From: Dunaliella salina
Lineage: Eukaryota; Chlorophyta; Chlorophyceae; Chlamydomonadales; Dunaliellaceae
Direction of reading: 5' to 3'
Assembly: GCA_002284615.2 (NCBI GenBank)
Contig: MU069573.1
Location: 309,493-321,167, forward strand
Length of the DNA: 11,675 bases
Translations under genes and position numbers: made by a program
In this document: piece after piece, positions 1-11,675 of the stretch
How positions within the stretch are numbered: position 1 is the first letter of the stretch
How the letters are laid out: each line of letters opens with the position of its first letter
The notes under the pieces: generated by a model
Told to the model about the DNA's origin: nothing
The model's input: only the letters and a program-made list of their open reading frames with translations
Databases searched by the model: none

Positions 1-67
<67 letters not shown>

Positions 68-76
68 ACACACACA
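1..76. repeat. (CA)n microsatellite at left edge
   Basis: An almost pure CA run, interrupted by a T at 63, begins at the first base. It continues to the edge, so its full length is unknown. It probably lies in the intron upstream of the first visible exon. Confidence 0.97.
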
Positions 77-330
77 TGTAAAGGGGGCAGAAGCAATAAA
101 TGCAGGGATGTCGGATTTTTCTCTTTCAGCTCCTGAAAGCTTTTGGGGGTATCTCTTTGTTTGTGCATTGTTTTGGAATTTATGCCCGCGTGTGTGTTGC
201 CAAAATTTTGGCGCAGCCAAAATTTTGGCAAAAAAATTTTGGGGCTGTGCTACACGTTATACTGGAATAAGCACCCGTGGTTGCCAAAATGCTACCACCC
301 CAAAATCCTTAATCGAAGCACTGTTTGTGA
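77..330. other. Intron sequence with no gene seen; contains a hairpin
   Basis: No coding signature is visible between the CA tract and the first decoy acceptor. Short overlapping open frames here have no family resemblance. The only notable structure is the AT-centred inverted repeat at 198-230. Confidence 0.5.
198..230. repeat. Perfect inverted repeat, 15-bp arms, 3-base loop
   Basis: TGCCAAAATTTTGGC is followed by GCA and then GCCAAAATTTTGGCA. Each arm contains the 14-base palindrome GCCAAAATTTTGGC, so both a short and a long hairpin can form. A third partial copy (AAAATTTTGGGG) follows at about 231-244. Function unknown. Confidence 0.9.
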
Positions 331-868
331 CGACCAACACAAGGTGTTTTCCTTGTGTGTGCAGGAAAAGCCATACGCGCTGAACCCTGAAAAGGTCATT
401 TCAAGCCCCCAACTCATTTTGTGACGACCAACACGTGTTGTGTTCCTTGTGTGTACAGGAGAAGCCATACGCGCTGGACCCTGAAAAGGTCATTTTGGGG
501 CAAGCAACACATGTTCTATGCATTGTATCTGCAGGAGAAGCTGTACGTGCTGAATCCCGAGAAGATTCAGCGCAGTGAGGACCACGCCACATCATGCTCA
601 TGGCCTGACACCTTGCTTGACTCATTTTCTGACAAGCAACACATGTTTTGTTCATTGCGCGTGCTAGAGAAGCTGTACGCGCTGAACCCTGAAAAGGTCA
701 TTTTGGGACAAGCAACACATGTTTCGCGCATAGGAGGTTTAGCTGTACGTGCTGAATCCTGAGGAGATCCAGCGCAGTGAGGACTGCGCCACACCACGCT
801 CATGGTCAAAAGTATCCCTCGACTCATTTCGCGTCAAGCAACACATGTTCTATGCATTGTGTGTGCAG

Positions 869-5801
<4,933 letters not shown>

Positions 5802-6260
5802 GCACTGTAGTGCTGCAAGGTGGCATCTGCACTCATGCACCTCCTGCTGCAACACCTCCCCAAGAGCAGAGTGGCAATGAGCACGCTCGTGCTGCCTGCC
5901 CTAGTGCGGCTCGGAGCAGCAGCAGCAGCAGTTCAGTAGTTGCCAAGGCTGCACTTGCATCTATGGCGGCAGCCCCCCCCCCCCCCATGGCTGGGTGGCA
6001 GTGCGCGCACTGCGGCAATACACCCCACGGCAGAGTGGCAGTGAGCACACTCATGCTGCCAGTGCAAGGGGGGTTTGTCAACAGTGGCCAAGGCTGCATC
6101 TGCCCTTGCATTGACCACAGCAACAGGCCCCCATGGCAGAGTGGCAAGGAGCACATTGGTGCTGCCTGGCAGAGTGGCAGTGAGCACACTGTAACATCTA
6201 CAGTGGCAACACCCACCCTAGGCAGAGTGGCAGTGACAACACTCGTGCTGCCTGCCCAAG
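5802..6260 (+). repeat. Array 3: degenerate copies of the terminal exon's 3' edge
   Basis: GCAGAGTGGCAGTRAGCACN and variants recur with the donor-equivalent dinucleotide at 5798 (exon end, GT), 5877 (AT), 6001 (GT), 6041 (GT), 6147 (AG), 6180 (GT) and 6233 (GT). Longer blocks of the exon end also recur. AGCAGCAGTTCAGTAGTTGC then CAAGGCTGCACTTGCATCTA sits at 5921-5963, and a similar GTGGCCAAGGCTGCATCTGC block at 6083-6102. These match the exon's SVVAKAASALAS codons. Units are irregular (about 40-125 bp) and diverged, so this is decayed and probably non-coding. Confidence 0.8.
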
Positions 6261-7680
6261 GGGGGCTTGGGGTGCTGCTGCACAGTGGGCAAAGGCCTGT
6301 GTCATGAACAGGGCGCATGGATGCAGAGTGAAGAGTAATGGAAAAATGGGCAGGTGCAGAGGAACCAGTGCTGAAAGGGAAGCCGTGCTGCTTTGAGAGG
6401 TGACGGCGTTGGTGTCCAAGCGGCAAGGAACCTGTTCTTCCCCTCCGAGTGAGAGTGAATGAATGTGTCTGGGGCTGGAATTGGCTGCTGTGTGGAAGTG
6501 GAGGGGGCCCTGCATTGCAGCGAGATGTTGGGCTGCGTTGCCCAGCTGGCAGGCTGGAGTGATGGAAATGGAAATGAAATGAAGAAAAGCAAATCCTGTG
6601 GATTGGCTTGCATGTTCAGTGTTGCTATGCATGACTTAGAGTAAGCTTCAAGTTGGATTGGCCCTTTTTTGAACTTTTCCCAGTTTTCGCCGTGGAAGGC
6701 AACGGCTTCTCCATGCTCCTGTTGTCCGCCCACATGTTTAGGCTGAGTTATGGTGTGCTGGTAGGTGGATATGAAGGGGCAGCTCCTGTTTGCATTTGCT
6801 TGAGCCTTCGATGTGTGGCGGTGGGTCATGGAGTTGTAGACAGTGAGTGCATGATTGTTTATCATGCTGAGAGGACCAGCAGCATGCATTTTTAATTTGC
6901 GTGCAGTTTTAGCATTCTCATCTCCGCTTTTTGAAGGGGCCGAGCTTGGCAACTGCCCTGACCAGTCCCCATGCTTGTTGACATGGACCTGGACAGGACG
7001 TGCATCCTGGCCCATGTGTTTTGCTCCCCCAGAGTTTGTGGCTTTTTCCATAAATTGCTGTACCCTCTGGTGGACCCTGCACCCAGAATGAAATTTTGAT
7101 GCCAGACTGATGCAAGCTTGTTTGCTGCTGGGCAGGCGCAGGACTCAACCTCTGCTTTTTTGTAGATGCCCATGTACTTTCTGGACCTGCATGGCGCATT
7201 AGGCGTTGTTGTATTTTACTTTTGTAGCCTGCAGGTAAATAAGGTGCCTCCTTGGGCATTTTCTGTTCAACACAAGTTGTGTAGCGTGGTTTGCATGCTC
7301 TGCTGGTGACTGTCTGTTTGAGACATGGGTCTCGAGTGAGAATCATGGTTGGGCAAACAAGCGGTGCTGGATTCTTGTCTTGTTCCTTGGTTTGATTTTT
7401 CACCAGTGTTTCTGGGCTATGAGGCGCATCCTCTGATGTTGCATTTTTCCCGGACGTTGGGACCACATGAAAGCAAGTCCTTCTCAATTGAAATGCACAC
7501 GCGCCCTCTCATCAGGATTTTCCTGATGAGAAAGCCTGGACCACCAAGCTCTGGGTCCTGTGCAACTGACTGCCAAGCAGCCTCCTCTGGAGGCCTGACT
7601 TAAAAGATTAAACTCAAGCAATGGACTGCCCGTGTAATGGATAGGTTTGCTGGCAACAGTGGTTTGGGTTTTGCAGGGAT
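6261..7680. other. No gene seen; possible 3' UTR or intron
   Basis: No family-like coding sequence was found on either strand. Minus-strand open frames at 6302-7051 (249 codons) and 6918-7487 (189 codons) overlap in different frames, have no recognisable domain and use random-looking composition. If the donor at 5798 is used, this would be intron up to a candidate acceptor at 7676. TGTAA, the usual green-algal poly(A) signal, occurs at 7633-7637, but it is short enough to occur by chance. Confidence 0.4.
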
Positions 7681-8700
7681 TCAGGGTTGCTGTTCAGTGC
7701 TGCACTACTGCATGACTCGTGCTCAGGTTGACAGATTTACATGGGGGGACCCTCAGCCAGAGTGTTCGGCTGATCCGCCTATGACTGGTCCTCGCCAGCC
7801 AACATAATGACCATAAGCTCAGAAATAAAATATACAGCTTGTTGTTGTGTTGCAAGAGGAAATCATGAACACAGCTTGTTGTAAATAAGGTTGCTCCACT
7901 GCAAAATCAACACAGAAGCTGATGAACAGGTAAGCATTACGTTAAGGTAAGGTTGCATCGCCATATCCGCCTACGAGGGCTGCTGAGCGGAAAAACAGAC
8001 CTGGAACTAGACAAGTCTTCAAATAAATGCGTATAGAAAATGTCAACTGTTGAGGAACATGCGCTCGAAGTACCACATAAAGCAGAGGTTCTCCAAGTAA
8101 GCACAAGCACTGAGAAAATGGCACAAGAAGTCTTCACCTGAATGCTCATATGTTTGATTCAAAACTCCAGATATTCAGAGACCAAGTGCAAGGAGATAAA
8201 TGGTCAGGTGCAGATTTGCATGATGTTTGGCAAATAGTTTCCTCGAAACTCCAAAACCCTATTGCAATGTTTTATGATATGAAAGGAACTGCAGCAACAG
8301 CCTGAGAGCACATGCTCTAAGCATTACGTTTCTCCTCAGAGCACAAGCATCCGCGTCTCTGCACACCAAGACACTAGCCAGGCTTGATGCCCTATGCCCA
8401 TCCCAGACAAGACCCCCTCCCCGCGCAGGGAAGCTGCATCGCCACCTGCAGGGTTCATTAGGGAGAAGAGGTGATGTCAAATCCGAACCTTTTCAAGTAT
8501 CTTAGTTGCATGATGACGGTGGCACTGGCATTGGACACCTCAAGCAAAGGATGTAGCTTTCACACGGAGACAACTTCTAAAAACGTAGATGAATACTCAA
8601 ATACCAGAGAGTTTTCGAGCCAGAGCAGAAGCCTCCAAGAAGCAAAATTTTTGGAACTCACATTTTAATCCTACTCAAAACTAAACATTCGAAAATTCGG
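7681..8700. other. No gene seen; possible transcript end
   Basis: The stretch is TA-richer. It holds AATAAA at 7824-7829 and TGTAA at 7880-7884, either of which could serve a plus-strand transcript end. ACAGCTTGTTGT occurs twice (about 7835 and 7871). No open frame here has family resemblance. Confidence 0.35.
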
Positions 8701-8714
8701 GATCAAGACGGGAA

Positions 8715-8775
8715 CCTGGTGTGGTCTACTCGGATGGCATCCCCGAAATGGACGTGGAGGTCGTGGGTTCGATTT
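8715..8775 (+). other. tRNA-like segment (possible tRNA-derived SINE head)
   Basis: GTGTGGTCTACTCGGATGGC resembles a tRNA D-arm/A box, and GTGGGTTCGATTTTGTGG about 40 bases later resembles a T-arm/B box. The spacing is right for a tRNA. I could not draw a convincing anticodon stem or acceptor stem, so it is not a functional tRNA by eye. A tRNA-derived SINE relic is possible. GGTTCGA-type words recur just downstream at about 8783 and 8801. Confidence 0.25.
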
Positions 8776-8871
8776 TGTGGAGGTTCGATAAGGTGGGCCC
8801 GGTTCGAGAAGGCGGACCCTATACTGATTGTTAAGGTCGTTCCTTCCGCGATGCTTGGGGGCTAGTCCCGC

Positions 8872-9267
8872 TTGCGTAGCTTTTTCCTTTTCCTTTTCCT
8901 TTTCCTTTTCGGAGTCTTGGGATCAAGAGATATCAATTGGTATACATCATTACAAAAAGAATGGGGTGAAAAGACCAAAAGATTGGTGAGATACAAAATT
9001 TCAGCCATGTCCCTCGGAGAAGATCCACAAAATCCAGCAGAGTGGGTCTCAAGCATTTTTTGGCTCCAACCTTCATTTATAATGGGTTGGACAAAATTGA
9101 TGGGTCCAATCAGGCCCTGGTTACACGGGCGGGATCACCCCCAGGGGATGGAGGTTCGGGATCACCATTTTCCAGACCAGATTTCTATGGATAGCATGAT
9201 GGAGAAGATTTTTGCGAGGCCATTGGTCCAAAAACTAGTTGGAAACTCACATCCATCAGTTTTCTAG
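8872..9267 (+). other. Unassigned open frame in AT-richer segment
   Basis: An open frame of about 131 codons begins inside the TTTTCC tract, which supplies an artificial hydrophobic Phe/Leu start, and ends at 9267. The remainder (for example EWGEKTKRLVRYKISAM, GRDHPQGMEVRDHHF) is not recognised. The segment is AT-richer than its surroundings, which may mark inserted DNA. I do not claim it is a gene. Confidence 0.2.
8880..8910. repeat. (TTTTCC)n short tandem repeat
   Basis: About five copies of a six-base unit. It could be a decayed tail of an inserted element, given the tRNA-like segment upstream, but that link is inference. Confidence 0.9.
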
Positions 9268-9299
9268 AGAATTTTGAATGAGAAACAAATGGTTTCCCT

Positions 9300-9432
9300 T
9301 GATCCCTTGATCAGAGGAGGTCGGGGGGGGGGGGNGGTCGAGGGGGGTCTGGAGTTTTTGGGACCCCCCCTCAAGAATTTTTTCTGGGCCTTTTCTACAG
9401 GATTCTAAAGACACCATTAGATTCCTGAGCTC
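9300..9432 (-). repeat. Dispersed repeat, copy 2 (inverted relative to copy 1)
   Basis: Reverse complement of this segment matches 5095-5230 in the same block order, ending with GAGCTCAGGA at 9423-9432. It contains an uncalled base in a long G run near 9335, where sequencing evidently failed. The G/C-rich core differs most between the copies. Confidence 0.75.
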
Positions 9433-9790
9433 GAATTGTAACAGCTTTAACGTCAATAAGTTTACTGAGGTCTGCATGCTTTGCCTTGTTCAATTGACAC
9501 TCTGGCCTTATATTTTCACAGAACTTGATTTCTATGAGGTGCATACGGCAGATCCATGCACACAAGGAAATACCATGTTCTTCTCACTGATCAGTTAAGA
9601 AGTGGGCAAGAGGATGTGTCTGCCCCTGCGGTAATGTGCAAGAATGCCAAAAATAATCATTGAGGAGGGTGCGGGGTTGGAGTGGGATTTTGAAAGTAAA
9701 TATTTCTCTCCGGGGTGCAGGATGATCACCTGGTAGTACGGTATCCATTACCAGCTATCCGACTGATCCTTCCCCGCAGCAGCACGAATT
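9433..9790. other. No gene seen
   Basis: No recognisable coding sequence or repeat. A small imperfect palindrome centred on ACTGATCAGT flanked by CTTCT / AGAAG lies at about 9580-9602. Confidence 0.45.
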
Positions 9791-9794
9791 AGTT

Positions 9795-9845
9795 ATGGGA
9801 ATTTGAGCATTCTTTTGAGGTGAGTTTAGGGCTGGCAGCTGAGGG
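9795..9845 (+). repeat. Diverged direct repeat, copy A
   Basis: ATGGGAATTTGAGCATTCTT then TTGAGGTGAGTTTAGGG matches ATGGGATTTTGAGCTTTCTT then CTGAGGTGATTTAGGG at 10449-10496. The following bases are weakly similar (GGCAGCTGAGGGGTGCATCC / GCCGGCTCGGGGGTTTGCCC). Minus-strand translations of the two neighbourhoods share a WMxxLxxQL pattern, so an old coding element is possible but unproven. Confidence 0.6.
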
Positions 9846-9849
9846 GTGC

Positions 9850-10330
9850 ATCCCACATGCTTTTCCGGCAACTAGGCAGTCAGGTCGTCCCCACGGCTGG
9901 ACTCCCTGAAGTTTGGCCAACTGCACTCCCAGGCCCTGCATCCATCTCTGTACTCTGAGCAAACCAAACAGCTTTTTCGGTCCCAAATAATGAGCAATGC
10001 AGAAAAATTGGCATGTGGGGTGGGCCTGTGTAAAAAGGTGTGTGCTTTTGCCTAAATGATGCACTTGATCTGTGCCATACTCGCCACACTCGCGACCACA
10101 CAAGCGCCTGTCCTCAATTTTGCCTCAAAGAAGCTGCCCAACGTGCTTGACTTTAGGGACAGTGAGGGCGTGGAACCTCCAGAAACTTCCCTCGTATTCT
10201 TTACACCTGCTTTCTGGGCAAAAAATCTGCTACCCAACGCACCTTTCAGGTCCGGAATGGTGCAAGGGAGGCTGCTGAGATGTGCTACAGGACAGTAAAC
10301 GGCCACTTCTTGCCTGGGAAAGGGGCGGTT
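9850..10330. other. No gene identified; short open frames both strands
   Basis: A plus-strand frame at 10056-10298 (80 codons) starts MMHLICAILATLATT, which looks like a hydrophobic leader, but the remainder has no known family. A minus-strand frame overlaps it. Neither shows enough to be called a gene. Confidence 0.35.
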
Positions 10331-10339
10331 CAGCCGTGG

Positions 10340-10625
10340 AGACGACCGTCACTGAGTGCAGCCTCATCCTTGCAAACGAACGCCTGGATAGCCTGAACAG
10401 CACCTTGCCAGAAAGCTTGAGCTCCAAGAGTCCAGTCACGTGCTTTTCATGGGATTTTGAGCTTTCTTCTGAGGTGATTTAGGGTCGCCGGCTCGGGGGT
10501 TTGCCCGTGACCTTGCGTCCCCCTCCTCGCAAATGCACCCCTAAACAGCATCGTGCTAGATAGCTGAAGCTTCAAGGAGTCCATCCATGTGCTCAAGGAT
10601 ATCGCAGCATTCCCGACGTATAAGA
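10340..10625 (+). repeat. Diverged tandem repeats, including copy B
   Basis: Copy B of the ATGGGATTTTGAGC repeat is at 10449-10496. Around it, 10360-10445 and 10520-10600 resemble each other: CCTCATCCTTGCAAACGAAC / CCCTCCTCGCAAATGCACCC, GGATAGCCTGAACAGC / AGATAGCTGAAG, and TCCAAGAGTCCAGTCACGTG / TCAAGGAGTCCATCCATGTG. These suggest an old duplicated element with decayed coding potential on the minus strand. Confidence 0.45.
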
Positions 10626-10781
10626 ACCAGGTTGTCCCCACCATATCCCTAAGACAAAACTTAAGCTTTCCTATAGAACGTTGTTTACTGTGCTTCAGAC
10701 GTGCGGACACCCAGAGTGACCGTTGTCCGCTGTCTTCAAAAATCCATTTCTGTGAGCGCTAACAGAAAATAACCAAAGATT

Positions 10782-10808
10782 TGAAAAGCTGAATTTTTGA
10801 GCTTTTCA
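10782..10808. repeat. Small hairpin
   Basis: TGAAAAGCT and AGCTTTTCA form a perfect 9-bp stem with a 9-base T-rich loop. It lies about 60-85 bp outside the start of the foldback region. Confidence 0.7.
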
Positions 10809-10865
10809 GCGGTGTTTCTTGCTAAGCCAAACCCACTGCAACCCAACAACTTACCAGCACTAGAG

Positions 10866-11550
10866 TAGTTTCGAAGGTAAATGGCAATTATCGCCAGCAT
10901 TCTTGGACAGATCATGTGTATGGTAAGGCTGAGCCAATGTGGTTTTCGGGCAAAAATGTGCGCACATTTAAATTTTCCGACTTTCGATTTTCATTTGGAA
11001 ATGGAACTCCTGCCCGCGAGGCAACCTCCTCTCCAGTGAAAGCGCTGCAGTGTCACAGCAATCATTGCTTGCAGCAGTCATTGAATGACCCTGATGTTCT
11101 GCATGCCCGGGCCTGAGGGACTGGATGGGCGGACGGACCACAAAAGGATTTTGCGTTGACCATATCCAGTGCAAGCTGAACAGACGCGGCCTGAGCATAC
11201 TGAACATAATATGTATGTAGATAATTACATACCGTAGCTACGGTACCTACCTACCTTAGGTACTCTTGACCTGGTGTTGCCACTAGCTTGCACTGGATAT
11301 TGTCAACGCAAAACAGTGCCCCTGGGCCCTCCCATCCGATCCCTCAGGCCTGGGCATGCAGAACACCAGGGTCATTGCTCTGCACTACAGTGCATAAATG
11401 GAGAGGAGGTGGCCTAGCGGGCAGAGATTCCATTTCCAAATGAAAATCGAAAATTGAAAAATTTGCAAACGTCTTCGCCCTTAAACCAATTGGCTCCCCC
11501 CATGTCATAAGGGTTGCGTCTAGCGTTGCTTTTAAAATTCGAAAAGTTTC
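10866..11550. mobile_element. Foldback inverted repeat (possible MITE-like element)
   Basis: The arm at 10931-11177 matches the reverse complement of 11285-11496 with short indels. Anchors are GAGCCAAT, TTCGATTTTCATTTGGAAAT, CCTCCTCTCCA, TTCTGCATGCCC, GGCCTGAGGGA and TATCCAGTGCAAGCT. Weaker pairing extends outward to about 10866 and 11550 (TAGTTTCGAA / TTCGAAAAGTTTC). The spacer of 107 bp holds the 16-base palindrome TACCGTAGCTACGGTA at 11230-11245, near the centre. No transposase is present. Terminal motif and target duplication were not found, so the class is uncertain; a simple inverted duplication is the alternative. Confidence 0.7.
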
Positions 11551-11622
11551 AAATCCCAAACGATCCATCGAAATTTTATTCGGATGGACGCATGTAGCCA
11601 GCCAAAGATCGTCCATTGAAAA

Positions 11623-11623
<1 letters not shown>

Positions 11624-11675
<52 letters not shown>
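11624..11675. repeat. (AC)n microsatellite at right edge
   Basis: A pure AC run continues to the last base, in the same strand sense as the CA tract at the left edge. Its full length is unknown. Confidence 0.97.

Noticed and set aside
1..76. Telomere or subtelomeric end
   Set aside because: A plain CA dinucleotide run is a microsatellite; no plant- or algal-type telomere repeat (TTTAGGG or TTTTAGGG) is present at either edge.
6302..7051. A 249-codon minus-strand open frame
   Set aside because: No recognisable domain, no splice context, and it overlaps the tail of a degenerate non-coding array and another open frame in a different phase. Most likely chance.
8715..8790. A functional tRNA gene
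   Set aside because: Box-like words are present, but I could not pair a seven-base acceptor stem or an anticodon arm.

Overview
The window is nuclear DNA from a eukaryote with spliced genes. The one identifiable gene is a Mei2-like RNA-binding protein whose conserved block matches the plant and green-algal type of the third RNA-recognition motif (RRM). Long introns, (CA)n/(TG)n/(CT)n tracts, Gly/Ser/Ala/Asn-rich low-complexity coding sequence and intermediate GC suggest a chlorophyte alga with a repeat-rich genome. Dunaliella is a guess only, and nothing in the window proves a genus.

Layout. Positions 1-868 are a CA microsatellite and intron sequence, ending in a tandem array of copies of the next exon's start. 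Four plus-strand exons follow: 869-1081, 2286-2449, 4100-4191 and 5410-5801. They join without a frame break (phases 0, 2, 1) into 286 codons plus a stop: the C-terminal RRM of Mei2 and a Gly/Ser/Ala tail. RRM1, RRM2 and the start codon must lie upstream of the window. From 5802 to about 6260 there is a degenerate array derived from the end of the last exon. From about 6300 to 8700 I see no gene; it may be 3' UTR plus intergenic DNA. From 8700 to 11675 the DNA looks like decayed mobile or repeat sequence: a tRNA-like segment, a TTTTCC tract, one member of an inverted pair of dispersed repeats (the other is in the gene's last intron), diverged direct repeats, a foldback inverted repeat of about 560 bp and a terminal CA tract.

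Main observation. Every identified exon has at least one edge that has been tandemly duplicated into a flanking intron or the 3' flank. There are six copies of the exon-869 start (five decoys), two copies of the exon-2286 start (one decoy, about 212-bp period), ten copies of the exon-4100 start (nine decoys, about 124-bp period), and seven copies of the end of exon 5410. Nearly all decoys at the first and third exons keep an AG at the acceptor position, and five of seven end copies keep GT. Three of the arrays therefore hold many decoy splice sites, and only the copy attached to an intact exon body is coding. The coding tail also expands by tandem repeats, but in multiples of three bases. This looks like intron growth by splice-site-inclusive tandem duplication, with possible effects on splice-site choice.
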